From positions 1 through 22,763 of the forward strand of contig CAZDCD010000041.1 of the NCBI GenBank assembly GCA_964503885.1: a DNA stretch of 22,763 nucleotides, read 5' to 3'. Source of the stretch: CAZDCD01 sp964503885. GTDB lineage: Bacteria > Bacteroidota > Bacteroidia > Bacteroidales > UBA10428. Shown piece after piece: positions 14,115-22,763 of the stretch; the first letter of the stretch is position 1, and each line of letters begins with the position of its first letter. Under the pieces are notes generated by a model. That model was not told the origin of the DNA. It did not search any database and was given only the letters and a program-made list of their open reading frames with translations. The translations under genes were made by a program, and so were the position numbers.

Positions 14115-15308
14115 TTAATCATTCCGGCGGGCAACTTTTACAATTCCCGACCTGATGTTGTTCTTATCCTCAAAATCTTTCTTGATTTTCAGGCACTTGG
14201 TTTTAATTTCCTTCAGATTTCCAGCAGAAGCATATGAAACCCAACCTGTGGTAAACTGATCGATGTATTTTTTAAGATTGCCGATGAACATTACCCCAAT
14301 GTCTTCCCTGAATGCTTCAACCTCTTTCTTAATTCCGTCGACCGGATGCAATTTGGCCATAAGTATTCTAATATCATTGCGTAAATGCCTGATAATTTTC
14401 TTAAGATTGCGGGTAACCTGCTTTTTGGCCCATTCCATCAACATAGAGTGAAGCAGGATGCTCCATAATATATAGGCCAGAAATCCGAACGACAATATGA
14501 TATAGAATGTCGGGCTGGCAAACCAGCGCATGGTCGGAAGACCCATCAGCTCTTTGGCCAGTTCGGTATTTATATGGATCTGGGAAGCCATAAGCGAATC
14601 CACTAAAAAAGTCAGCAGGATAAGCAATGTCAGCAAAACAAGCTTGTATTTGTGTTTGAGTTCCAGGATGATGTGAAAAGCCCATCCGAATGCATAGAAC
14701 ACAAAAGGTACCAGCAATAACAGATAGTTGAACCGCAGCGCATCTGCCAGTTCGTATGGTCCCGGCATTATGCTTCCGGTACTGATCCTCTCCGCAATGG
14801 AAGAGGCAATCTTGTCGATATCGGTATACAATGCCTTGTAGGCAGCCGAGATGTAAAAGAAAAACAGGTATGCCGACAGGGCTATCAGCAGGAAAAGGTT
14901 GATGCCAAATTTCAGGCTGCTGAAAGTATCCCTGTGCAGTTTTTCATGATCTATATCTTTTTCTTCATGTATCTGCAGCAGTTGTTGGCGGTACTGATCG
15001 ATCTTTTTTTCCTTTTCTGTGATATCTTTTTCGATCTTATCATTTTCAGCCTGAAATTCATCTGCCTTTTTCTCAAGTCTCTTTATTTTTTCCCTTTTCT
15101 CGTTTTTTTCTTCCTCGGTTATACCTCTGTAGTTTTCATCAACCAGGTCACCGTTCATGATCTGGCTCAGGTAGGAAGCGAATACTTCAGGATCACCCTT
15201 CACGTTTCCAGCCTTTTCATACCCGTAATCCTGTAACTTGACATATTCCACGTTATGCACGACTTTCTCATTCTCTTTGCGAGTGTTTTGGTTGGTAGTT
15301 TTGTCCAT
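14115..15308 (-). CDS. Coiled-coil multi-pass membrane protein of unknown function
   Basis: 397 residues from the ATG at 15308; an in-frame TTG at 15347 would add 13 residues, but the ATG gives the more natural N-terminus MDKTTNQNTRKE. Residues about 80-135 (ATG numbering) are a highly charged Glu/Lys coiled coil. Four hydrophobic segments follow: INLFLLIALSAYLFFFYISA, YLLLLVPFVFYAFGWAFHII, LVLLTLLILLTFLVD and FYIILSFGFLAYILWSILLH. A basic, helical C-terminal cytosolic tail of about 110 residues ends the protein. No enzymatic motif was seen. It is followed by a VWA-like lipoprotein in the same operon. I do not recognise the family. Confidence 0.75.
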   Translation of the reverse strand: MDKTTNQNTRKENEKVVHNVEYVKLQDYGYEKAGNVKGDPEVFASYLSQIMNGDLVDENYRGITEEEKNEKREKIKRLEKKADEFQAENDKIEKDITEKEKKIDQYRQQLLQIHEEKDIDHEKLHRDTFSSLKFGINLFLLIALSAYLFFFYISAAYKALYTDIDKIASSIAERISTGSIMPGPYELADALRFNYLLLLVPFVFYAFGWAFHIILELKHKYKLVLLTLLILLTFLVDSLMASQIHINTELAKELMGLPTMRWFASPTFYIILSFGFLAYILWSILLHSMLMEWAKKQVTRNLKKIIRHLRNDIRILMAKLHPVDGIKKEVEAFREDIGVMFIGNLKKYIDQFTTGWVSYASAGNLKEIKTKCLKIKKDFEDKNNIRSGIVKVARRND

Positions 15309-15463
15309 ATGATTTGGATTTGGTTTGATTAATTGTTTACAGAGCAAATATGTATTTTACTCGATCACAGAAAAAAATGTTACACCCTACAAGATAAATA
15401 AATTAAACGTATTTATCCAGCATTTTCTTATTCAATATTTTATGTTATGAAAAATCCGGTTCG

Positions 15464-16864
15464 CTATAGCCGGAATTCTTCTCCCCGGGAGGGAATTTCA
15501 ATTTCCCGGAATCCGGCTTCAAGAAGGGTTTTTTTGTAGTTTTTCTGCGTTGCATATTCACCATGTACCAAAAACGTTTTTTCAAGCTTTGCGGGTTCCT
15601 GGCAACGTAAAAACCGGGTCATTTCCTTATAATCCCCATGTCCGCTGTAAGAATCAATTCGTTTTACATCTGCCCGCACATCATACACTACCCCATGGAT
15701 CGAAACCTGCTTATCACCCCTGAGAATTCTTGCTCCAAGGGTTGCAGGGGAACAATATCCAACGGCAAGGACCGTATTTTTCGGATTGGAAATGTTATTT
15801 GCAAGATGATGCTTTACCCTGCCGGCTTCCATCATGCCCGATGCAGAAATGATAACACATGGTTTTAAGATGGTATTCAGCTTTTTAGAATCATCAGCAC
15901 TGCGGATATAGAAAAGGGTATTAAACCCAAAGGGATCGGGATCGGTCATCATGACATCCAGGATGTCTTTGTTAAAACATTCGGGATGCATCCTGAACAC
16001 TTCAGTTGCATTAATGGCCAGGGGACTATCGACATAAATATCTATTTTCGGCAACCGGCGATCGTTATAAAAATTGTTCAGGGAATATACAATTTCCTGT
16101 GTACGCCCTACACTGAATGAGGGGATAATGAGCTTTCCTCCTTTATCCACACAAGTCTCGTTGACTACATCGAGCAACAATTCTTCCGATACGTTCGTAT
16201 CGGCATGCAGCCTGTCGCCATAAGTCGACTCGGCAATCAGTATATCCGCACCGGGAAACGGTTGCGGAGCTTTCAGGATGCGGTTCACCGGCCTGCCGAT
16301 ATCGCCGGTATAGGCTATTCTGCGCACCGAACCGTTCTCTTTTATATCGATATTGGCTACACCGCTTCCCAGCATATGGCCTGTATTGGTGAACTTTACC
16401 TTCAGGTTTTCGTTCACTTTCAGTTTCCTGTCGTATGGAACCGAATAAAAAAGTTCCATGCAGGCAATGGCATCTTCTTTTGTATACAGCGGTTCAACCG
16501 GGGGCAATCCCTGCCGTGCGCGTTTCTTGTTGAATGTATAAGTATCGTGCTCCTGGATATGCCCGGCATCGGCAAGCATAATTGCACACAGGTCGCGCGT
16601 GGCAGGTGTGCATATTACCGATCCTCTGAAACCCAGCTTATATACATAGGGAATCAGACCGGAATGATCAATGTGAGCATGTGTTAACAGTATATGGTCA
16701 ATTTTAACCGGATCAAATCCCAGATCCCTGTTCATGGCATCGGTTTCCATGCCTTTACCCTGATACATGCCGCAATCAAGAAGGATTTTTAAATTCGTTG
16801 CAGTGGTAATTAAATGTTTGCTTCCGGTAACTTCACGTGCGGCCCCTAAGAATGTAATGATCAT
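15464..16864 (-). CDS. Beta-CASP metallo-beta-lactamase ribonuclease (CPSF73/YSH1-like)
   Basis: 466 residues, the normal length for bacterial beta-CASP RNases of this type. The metallo-beta-lactamase part shows LTHAHIDHSG (H62, H64, D66, H67), TNTGHMLGSG (H163) and AYTGDIGRP (D188). The beta-CASP insert shows ESTYGDR, PSFSVGRTQE, DSPLA, a SASGMMEAGRVKHH block, and the ends SYSGHGD and FLVHGE. All metal ligands are present. These enzymes cut or trim RNA in the cytosol as endo- or 5' exonucleases. A weak -7 candidate (TTAATTTG, complement of 16893-16900) lies upstream. It is unrelated in detail to the receiver-MBL protein at 7596. Confidence 0.9.
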   Translation of the reverse strand: MIITFLGAAREVTGSKHLITTATNLKILLDCGMYQGKGMETDAMNRDLGFDPVKIDHILLTHAHIDHSGLIPYVYKLGFRGSVICTPATRDLCAIMLADAGHIQEHDTYTFNKKRARQGLPPVEPLYTKEDAIACMELFYSVPYDRKLKVNENLKVKFTNTGHMLGSGVANIDIKENGSVRRIAYTGDIGRPVNRILKAPQPFPGADILIAESTYGDRLHADTNVSEELLLDVVNETCVDKGGKLIIPSFSVGRTQEIVYSLNNFYNDRRLPKIDIYVDSPLAINATEVFRMHPECFNKDILDVMMTDPDPFGFNTLFYIRSADDSKKLNTILKPCVIISASGMMEAGRVKHHLANNISNPKNTVLAVGYCSPATLGARILRGDKQVSIHGVVYDVRADVKRIDSYSGHGDYKEMTRFLRCQEPAKLEKTFLVHGEYATQKNYKKTLLEAGFREIEIPSRGEEFRL

Positions 16865-16899
16865 AGAATGATGGTATAATTTGAAATTGCTGCAAATTA

Positions 16900-17438
16900 A
16901 TTAAAATCAGGGAAAAAAGGTCAGGAATGGAGAAATTATTGCCCGATGTCCGGATTTGTGTTGAGGGATACCTGATGCCGGATACTTGATATTTGATAGA
17001 AACAGCAATCCCGGGTTGATAACCGGAATGCGGATCAGTAATAACAGCAATCAGTAATCACCTGGTGAAAATGGATGCCGGATATCGAACCGGAGCGGAG
17101 ATCCAGCCAAAGGCGGGACTGGATAATGCATGCAGCGTGCAGACGCCTGAGGCGGAACTTTATCCAATATGCAGGAGGAAAGAAAAAAAGGCAGATAAAA
17201 ATCCGATAATGTGTGAAAAAAATTATCGTATTATGATAAATAATTATCGTTAAAAGATAATTCAATTATCGTACCACGATAATTATTCAACTGTCAATTT
17301 TATTGCAGTAAAGAAACACAATCACGGGTAACGATTATCAGGTGAATCAAGACCCGTCACTTGTCACTCGTTACTTGTTACTTGTCACTTATTACTATGA
17401 TGGGGCAAAAATGAAGCTCCCTGCCTGCCATTCATAGC
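16900..17438. other. Intergenic region with low-complexity and operator-like repeats
   Basis: No credible gene lies in this stretch; two 62-76 residue frames overlap each other on opposite strands and lack protein character. It holds degenerate repeats of GGATGCCGGATA type (about 16970-17085), a TGGATAA/TTATCCA inverted repeat spanning about 17119-17166, the TTATC-N7-GATAA triplet, and a tract of CTTGTCACT/GTTACTTGT units at about 17353-17396. Confidence 0.6.
17223..17282. promoter_or_regulatory. Three tandem TTATC-N7-GATAA palindromes
   Basis: TTATC, seven bases, GATAA occurs at 17223-17239, 17244-17260 and 17266-17282; starts are 21 and 22 bp apart, two helical turns. Each left half continues as TTATCGT, and the last copy is the longest palindrome, AATTATCGT/ACGATAATT with a 3-bp centre. 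Identical phasing with variable spacers suggests repeated binding of a dimeric regulator, though three small hairpins are also possible. The nearest start codon reading away is the beta-CASP gene about 360 bp to the left. Confidence 0.55.
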
Positions 17439-18395
17439 CTATTTTCTAAACAAGAACACCATGTAAAGCACATACCCTAAAAGCAAAATCATCGCCTCCC
17501 ACCGGTCGAGCCTTTTCTTCTTTCCGGTAAACATGGCAATCATCAGAAATAATGAAGCTGCAAGATAAATCAGGATATCTGCATTAAAGGTTGGATTATA
17601 ATGCACTGGTGAAATCAGAGATGTAATTCCAAGTACGAATAAGATATTGAAAATGTTCGATCCGATTATGTTCCCGATCGCCAGATCACTGCGTTTTTTA
17701 TATGCTGCGACAGCCGAGGTGGCCAGTTCAGGAAGAGATGTTCCTGCAGCAACCAGTGTGAGCCCGATAACCTTTTCACTTAAACCCAACAATTTTGCAA
17801 GTGCCACCGAATTGTCAACAACAAATTTCCCGCCCAGGATAAGCATAATAAAACCGCTGAAAATATAAAGCACAGTTTTTGCCGGGCCAAATATCTTCAC
17901 TGAACCAACGGAAGAGACCGAATCATCTTTAAGATTTACAAATGCATAGTATAGGAATAAACTGAAGAAGAGCAGAAATACCAACCCGTCATACCACGCT
18001 AACATATCGGGAGACGACTTTTTCAGCCAAGCATCATTGGAGAGAAATAAAAGCACTAATCCTGCAAAGACTGAAAAAGGAATTTCTTTCCATACCGTTT
18101 TCGATTGTACGGTAACCGGATAGATTACCCCGGCAATGCCAAGAATAAGCAGGAGATTAAAAATATTGCTGCCGATGATATTGCCAAGAGCCACATTATC
18201 GTAACCTTTGAGTGCACCGATGATATTGACTACCAGCTCAGGAGAGGAAGTACCGAAGGCAACAATAGTAAGTCCAATGGTGAGTTCAGATACATGGTAA
18301 CGTTTGGCCAGTGACGATGCCCCGTCTACAAGGAAATCAGCTCCTTTCAGTACCAGTATGAATCCGGCAACTACTAAAAAAATATTCCAAACCAT
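17439..18395 (-). CDS. Calcium/sodium antiporter (CaCA family, YrbG-like)
   Basis: 318 residues, about ten membrane helices. The two inverted alpha repeats are plain: AFGTSSPEL (GTSSPE 48-53) with GNIIGSNIFN (71-80), and AAGTSLPEL (GTSLPE 217-222) with GNIIGSNIFN again (240-249). The glutamates in these motifs bind the cation. It exports Ca2+ across the inner membrane against Na+ or H+. Its start lies inside the 3' end of the upstream protease gene (22-nt overlap), which implies a common transcript and translational coupling. Confidence 0.93.
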   Translation of the reverse strand: MVWNIFLVVAGFILVLKGADFLVDGASSLAKRYHVSELTIGLTIVAFGTSSPELVVNIIGALKGYDNVALGNIIGSNIFNLLLILGIAGVIYPVTVQSKTVWKEIPFSVFAGLVLLFLSNDAWLKKSSPDMLAWYDGLVFLLFFSLFLYYAFVNLKDDSVSSVGSVKIFGPAKTVLYIFSGFIMLILGGKFVVDNSVALAKLLGLSEKVIGLTLVAAGTSLPELATSAVAAYKKRSDLAIGNIIGSNIFNILFVLGITSLISPVHYNPTFNADILIYLAASLFLMIAMFTGKKKRLDRWEAMILLLGYVLYMVFLFRK

Positions 18396-19477
18396 TTTCT
18401 GGATCTGATCGTTTCCTGCACTGCCATAAATTTATTGATGTTGTCAATATCTATAACACCCATCAGCCGTCCTTCATGTTCAACAGGAATGATCTTATAC
18501 CCAGAATGCCGCATCTTTTCATAAACATCGTTTATTTTATCTTCAGGATCAGCCGCAATAAAATCATGGCTCATAACCATTGCTGTGGTAATATCCTGCC
18601 CCTGTTCGCTCAATCCTTTAATGATGTTGTTTTTTGTTACCACTCCTACAACCTGATCATTGTCTGTTACGATAAATTCTTCTTCCTGTCCGTTAAGCAG
18701 GATTTCAACCACCCTGCTCAATTGAAGATCAGGATGCAAAGGGGTAAAATTTGTCATCATCAGATCACTCACCGACTTGCCTGCCAGCATAGCTTTGGAA
18801 TGTATATCTGCATATTCTGCCTGTGCAGCAATAAAAATAAATACGGCAATAATCACCAGGAACGGATTGTTGAAGAAACCATATACGGCAAACAACACTG
18901 CAAACAACTGCCCAACTCTTGTAGCGATCAGCGTAGCTTTAATCCTGTCAAACCGGAAGGATAGGGCCGCCCGGAGTAATCTGCCTCCGTCCATGGGAAA
19001 AGCAGGAATAAGGTTAAATATGGCCAGAAGAAGATTGACCGCCAGAAGTGAAGGCAAAAAACGGGTAGAGCTCAGTATTCCGTTCAAAAAATCTGATGGC
19101 ATTGACCCCGTCAGGATCAGAAATGCGTATATAATGCCCGCAATTCCAATATTTACCAGGGGACCGGCTATGGCTACAAAAAGTTCACGTTGGGGTTCTT
19201 CAGGTATTTTATCCAGGCTGGCAAGTCCTCCTATTGGCAACAGTGTAATACTTCTTGTGTTTATTCCGTATCGCCGCGCTGCAAGTGCATGCCCTATTTC
19301 ATGAAGGACAACACAGCCAAAAATAGTCAGAACAAAGATTATCGATTCCAGGATCTGAAGTGTGGTGTCGCCCTGCTTAAAGCTTACAATCACTATATAT
19401 GCGATCAAAATCAGAAAGGTCCAGTGAATGACTATCCTAATTCCGAAAAGATTCCCGATGGTCAATGCATTTTTCAT
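18374..19477 (-). CDS. Site-2 protease family membrane metalloprotease with CBS pair
   Basis: 367 residues from the ATG at 19477 (a GTG at 19483 two codons earlier is possible). VLHEIGHALAARR holds the zinc motif HExxH (59-63) and NLIPAFPMDGGR holds the second motif with the metal-binding Asp (about 163). About five to six membrane helices occupy residues 12-225. Two CBS domains (about 235-365: MMTNFTPLHPDLQLSRVVEI, then VVGVVTKNNIIKGL, and later LMGVIDIDNINKFM) bind adenine nucleotides in related proteins, linking proteolysis to energy state. The family cleaves membrane-spanning substrates such as anti-sigma factors. The gene overlaps a Ca2+/Na+ antiporter, whose job may be related. Substrate unknown. 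Confidence 0.9.
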   Translation of the reverse strand: MKNALTIGNLFGIRIVIHWTFLILIAYIVIVSFKQGDTTLQILESIIFVLTIFGCVVLHEIGHALAARRYGINTRSITLLPIGGLASLDKIPEEPQRELFVAIAGPLVNIGIAGIIYAFLILTGSMPSDFLNGILSSTRFLPSLLAVNLLLAIFNLIPAFPMDGGRLLRAALSFRFDRIKATLIATRVGQLFAVLFAVYGFFNNPFLVIIAVFIFIAAQAEYADIHSKAMLAGKSVSDLMMTNFTPLHPDLQLSRVVEILLNGQEEEFIVTDNDQVVGVVTKNNIIKGLSEQGQDITTAMVMSHDFIAADPEDKINDVYEKMRHSGYKIIPVEHEGRLMGVIDIDNINKFMAVQETIRSRKWFGIFF

Positions 19478-19589
19478 ACTCACAGATGAATGATCAAAAT
19501 TCTGCTAAAATTAATACAATAACACAGAATCTTACCTTTTGATCAGCAATCTGTGAAAAAAAATAAAATCAAATTCTATGCAGGGAAAA

Positions 19590-20567
19590 TCAGTATGTAT
19601 TCAGCCATTTATACCTTCTTGCAGTATCGCCAAATTTAACAGCGGCCATAATTTCATGTGAACCAAAGGAATATTTCATCAGGGAGTTGAAATTATAATC
19701 AAAAGCATAACCTATATAATACCTGTCGACCTTTGCACCTGCGAAAATACACATTGCACCTCCGGTTCTGAATGCCAATCCTGCCCAGTAGTCCTTTTTA
19801 ATGTTCACACGCATTTGTATGTCAAGTTGCGCCCTCAGCCCTTCAGGTATTTTAAGCAGAAAAGAAGGCTGCAGTTGCAGGGTTTCCTTTAGTTCATAAC
19901 TGTAGCCACCCATGATATTATACTGGCGTTTTAATTTGTAATTATCCAGCGAGCTTTTCCCGAACTGCACCGAAGACTGTAAGACATTTACCATGGAAAT
20001 ACCCCCGTAATAATCTCTGGATAATGCGAATACCCCAATGCTTGCATCGGGCACATAAAGTGTTTTTTTGCCTCCTTCTATCAGGTCATCATAATTGTCA
20101 TCCGATAAAATGAGCTTATCCTTATTCAGGCGCATCTGAAAGAAATTTACTGACATACCCATGGAAAGCAGAAATTTTTCAAATTCAAGATGGTAAGCGT
20201 ATGCCCCTTCTAATCCTGTGCGGTCAATTGGTCCGGTATGGTCATTATACAGGTGTCCGCCTATGCCTACCTTGCCTGCACGAGAGCTTTTTCTTTTTTT
20301 CTTTCGAATCGAAACATTTTTCGAAATATAACTATCCGGAAAGAGCTTTGAATCGAAAGTGATGGAATGTGTTTTTGGTGTACCTTTAAAACCAATCCAT
20401 TGTTCGCGTGCCGTAAGATTTATCGTCGTAAAACCGTCGGTACCGGCTACCGCAGGATTGAGCAAAAACTTATTCATCGTATACTGGCTGTATAACGGTA
20501 ATTGCTGGGCCTGCACTGCAGATACAACTGAACAAAAGAATACTACCGGTATAAGCTTTTTGATCAT
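19590..20567 (-). CDS. PorP/SprF family type IX secretion outer-membrane protein
   Basis: 325 residues. I chose the ATG at 20567, because it gives a clean signal peptide (MIKKLIPVVFFCSVVSAVQA before QQLPLYSQ); the longer frame from 20738 would add 57 atypical residues and run into the upstream gene. After the signal the family motif LPLYSQYTMNKFLLNPAVAG is exact, followed by REQWIGFKGTPKTHSITFD. The rest alternates beta strands typical of an outer-membrane barrel (AYHLEFEKFLLSMGMSVNFF, GYAFDYNFN). PorP/SprF proteins partner with type IX secretion substrates that carry a type B sorting domain; exactly such a protein is encoded 161 nt upstream, the usual arrangement. Confidence 0.9.
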   Translation of the reverse strand: MIKKLIPVVFFCSVVSAVQAQQLPLYSQYTMNKFLLNPAVAGTDGFTTINLTAREQWIGFKGTPKTHSITFDSKLFPDSYISKNVSIRKKKRKSSRAGKVGIGGHLYNDHTGPIDRTGLEGAYAYHLEFEKFLLSMGMSVNFFQMRLNKDKLILSDDNYDDLIEGGKKTLYVPDASIGVFALSRDYYGGISMVNVLQSSVQFGKSSLDNYKLKRQYNIMGGYSYELKETLQLQPSFLLKIPEGLRAQLDIQMRVNIKKDYWAGLAFRTGGAMCIFAGAKVDRYYIGYAFDYNFNSLMKYSFGSHEIMAAVKFGDTARRYKWLNTY

Positions 20568-20727
20568 GATATGAGCTATACTTATAGGGTTTATACTACA
20601 ATATGTAAATGAATACGGATTCCTACCCGCTATGTTAAAGGTTTTCACCAACTTTTCCACAAATCTTATAAAATAAACTGAAAATAAACCATAATTTAGG
20701 ATAAGAAATTTCAACAATTTGCCGGAA

Positions 20728-22763
20728 TTACCTGACAATAGTCACGGTTCCCTTTATCGGTTCAACATCCGGCACTTTTACATCTATTACATAGAAATAT
20801 GTATCCATCGGCAATTCCTTGCCATTGTACCTTCCATCCCAATCATTATTATATCCGTGATCAACCCTGTACACAAGTCTTCCCCACCGGTCAAATATTT
20901 CAATCTTCGTATCGGGGAACAACCCGATATTGTTTATCACCCAGGTATCATGCGACCCGTCGTTATTTGGTGTAAATGCATTGGTGATTTCTCCCAGCAA
21001 TGAAAGCGGGGTGCATTCCTGAATTATAATAACGTCGGTAGCCTCACAGCCTTCCGCATTTGTAACGGTCAGTGAAATAGTATGGTTGCCGGGATACACA
21101 AAAATCGAACTTGTCACCTCACCGGTAGACCATCTGTAGGATGAAAAGCCCGGTGCCTCGAGTCTGTATGCTCCCGTTCCACAGAGAATCGTATCGTTAC
21201 CCAGGGAAAATACCGGGTTAGGATTCATGATCAGGTAAGAGGTATCGGAAGAAGTGCAATTATACTGATCCGTCACTTCAACAATAATCCGGCCTTCGGT
21301 TGACGCAGTGAAGGTGGGTAATGTGCTTCCATCCTGCCACCTGTAAGAAGTGAACGGTTCAGCCGTTTCATATGTGTACGTCTCACCTTCGCAAATTCCC
21401 ACATTATCCTCAAGACCGGCCTCAGGCTGAGATACCAGCACAATTGCTGAACCAAATGGGCTTTCGCAACCCTGACCGGTTGTTTCCTGAACAGAAATGT
21501 TGTATTCACCGCCCGGGAGTGCCCATACGGTATTAATTTCTGAACCATCCTCTGCTATTCCAAGGGATGGAATTTCCCAATGATAAACCGATCCCGGTTG
21601 TGGTTCAACCGAATATGTTCTGTTTTCCCCTGTACAAGCTATATCGAGGTAGGTACCGAAATCTATTCCGGGCTTGTTTTCAGCTTGAATCACAGATGCT
21701 TCCGGTAACCTGTATGCATAACCATTTGCACTCTCAATCCAAGCTGAAGCACATCCTGTGGAGGTATTCAGAGCATGTGCCCATATCGTTGCCGAGTCGT
21801 TTTCATTCAGGTGTACACCAAATTCAAAAGGTTCGGCAAAATCACTATAAGCTATGGTTGCCCCCTCATCTTTGGAAAATTCCACAACATTTGCAGCGGT
21901 ACTCTCAATTGTAAATACAATTTCACCTTCCCCGCACCTTGAGCTCTCCTGAATGACAAGAGTGGGCAATTCATTTACATCAATGTAGTCCGTCCTTGTA
22001 AGGGTATCCGTTAATCCCTGAGAGATGATCAGTCTTACAGTCTTAAGACCCGGACTGCTGTATTCAACGGTATGTGGCCAGAGTCCTGTTGCCGACTGTG
22101 GCTGGGCTCCGTCACCGAACTCCCATGTAAACGTTGTTGAAGAACTTGTACCTTGTGAAGAATTCGTAAAAGTAACCGAATCACCCTCACACAATTGTGT
22201 CTTGTCTGCCGAAAAATCAGCCACAAGCTCACATCCCTGCAAATCAACAGGAAGTGATTGCTCAACACCTTCACAACCAAACTGGCTGATCTCCAAAACA
22301 GTTATTTGTCCGCTGGCCGAACCGAACGAAACCGAAATGCTGTTCTTTTCAATTCCGGAAGTATCAGAAGTTATCGCGGCCTCTGCAGGTACTGTCCATA
22401 TATAGGTCGAGTTGCTATGAAAATCTACTGAATAATCAACATTCTCTTCATAACATACCGGCGTTGCATTTCCTGTTATTGAGCTCGTTGAAGGCAAAGG
22501 CATAACCGTGATAGCAACGGTATTTAAACTGGCTGCCGATCCGCTGCAATCGGGTGACCCAATATCATCGATCATCACTCTGTAATGTGTTGTGGATGTC
22601 AGTGCCCCCGGATTATAAGCAGCAGCCATAGCACCGGCAATAGCGCCCCATGTTGAACCATCCGGACTGCTTTGCCACTGATAGGTATACGATCCGCTTC
22701 CTCCTGAAGGATTGGCTGTCATCACAGCAGGATCGTAATTGTAACACTGCGTGGCGCTGGTTT
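20728..22763 (-). CDS. Large Ig/PKD-repeat surface protein with T9SS type B sorting domain (5' end outside window)
   Basis: The frame is open to the right edge, so at least 677 C-terminal residues are visible and the start is missing. Visible from the left of the protein: an Ig-like repeat (SGSYTYQWQSSPDGSTW), a stretch with VCYEENVDYSVDF, a PKD domain (VTFTNSSQGTSS, then FTWEFGDG), several Ig/SprB-like modules with spaced cysteines (VGICEGETYTYETAEPFTSY, then RWQDGS) and a C-terminal domain of about 90 residues: FTPNNDGSHDTWVINNI, KIEIFDRWGRLVYR, DWDGRYNGKELPMDTYFY. The last is the gliding-motility-associated type B sorting signal, which targets proteins through the type IX system to the surface or medium. 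The PorP/SprF gene downstream is its probable partner. Likely an adhesin or other surface protein. Confidence 0.9.
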   Translation of the reverse strand, partial: TSATQCYNYDPAVMTANPSGGSGSYTYQWQSSPDGSTWGAIAGAMAAAYNPGALTSTTHYRVMIDDIGSPDCSGSAASLNTVAITVMPLPSTSSITGNATPVCYEENVDYSVDFHSNSTYIWTVPAEAAITSDTSGIEKNSISVSFGSASGQITVLEISQFGCEGVEQSLPVDLQGCELVADFSADKTQLCEGDSVTFTNSSQGTSSSTTFTWEFGDGAQPQSATGLWPHTVEYSSPGLKTVRLIISQGLTDTLTRTDYIDVNELPTLVIQESSRCGEGEIVFTIESTAANVVEFSKDEGATIAYSDFAEPFEFGVHLNENDSATIWAHALNTSTGCASAWIESANGYAYRLPEASVIQAENKPGIDFGTYLDIACTGENRTYSVEPQPGSVYHWEIPSLGIAEDGSEINTVWALPGGEYNISVQETTGQGCESPFGSAIVLVSQPEAGLEDNVGICEGETYTYETAEPFTSYRWQDGSTLPTFTASTEGRIIVEVTDQYNCTSSDTSYLIMNPNPVFSLGNDTILCGTGAYRLEAPGFSSYRWSTGEVTSSIFVYPGNHTISLTVTNAEGCEATDVIIIQECTPLSLLGEITNAFTPNNDGSHDTWVINNIGLFPDTKIEIFDRWGRLVYRVDHGYNNDWDGRYNGKELPMDTYFYVIDVKVPDVEPIKGTVTIVR

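Noticed and set aside
20568..20738. 57-residue N-terminal extension of the PorP/SprF frame
   Set aside because: The extension precedes a clean signal peptide and overlaps the upstream gene's stop; the internal ATG is the better start.

Overview
The window looks like a chromosomal segment of a member of the Bacteroidetes, most likely Bacteroidales/Marinilabiliales-like. Evidence: a PorP/SprF type IX secretion outer-membrane protein beside a large PKD/Ig-type protein ending in a gliding-motility (CHU_C, type B) sorting domain, several promoters resembling the Bacteroidetes TTTG / TAnnTTTG consensus, a general lack of Shine-Dalgarno sequences, and Bacteroidetes-type IS remnants. No rRNA, tRNA or CRISPR array was seen.

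The left half (about 1-12,050) is AT-rich and accessory. It starts with a scar of two insertion sequences: a truncated IS4-type transposase on the minus strand butted against the tail of an IS21-type istB on the plus strand. A decayed minus-strand reading frame follows, then a two-gene toxin-antitoxin module (HTH-Panacea antitoxin, RelE/ParE-like toxin) with a palindromic operator over its predicted promoter. About 1.6 kb without large genes follows (2,638-4,306). It is packed with inverted repeats, a GC-rich multi-copy-looking repeat, and a 52-residue aromatic-rich small membrane ORF between hairpins. Next is the most notable locus: a 1,102-residue soluble sensor kinase (PocR sensor, four GAF domains, histidine kinase) overlapping by 20 nt a response regulator whose output domain is a metallo-beta-lactamase-fold hydrolase. 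After a palindromic MITE-like element comes a Fic AMP-transferase-type gene with a repeated AAACATTAAA operator, then a small two-gene unit of conserved Bacteroidetes hypotheticals on the minus strand with its own promoter and terminator.

The right half (about 12,050-22,763) has higher GC and looks like ordinary chromosome: a possible structured RNA ending in a strong terminator, a PEP synthase/PPDK regulatory kinase-pyrophosphorylase, a VWA-like lipoprotein with a coiled-coil membrane protein, a beta-CASP metallo-beta-lactamase RNase, an intergenic array of three TTATC-N7-GATAA palindromes, a site-2 protease with CBS domains overlapping a calcium/sodium antiporter, and the PorP/SprF plus T9SS-substrate pair. 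The last gene runs off the right edge.

Functionally, the left half gathers stress and conflict genes (toxin-antitoxin, Fic, an enzymatic two-component system, small membrane protein, mobile scars). The right half holds metabolism, membrane homeostasis and secretion. The best candidate for an undescribed system is the PocR-GAF kinase with its metallo-hydrolase response regulator. The small membrane ORF with its flanking structured DNA is second.
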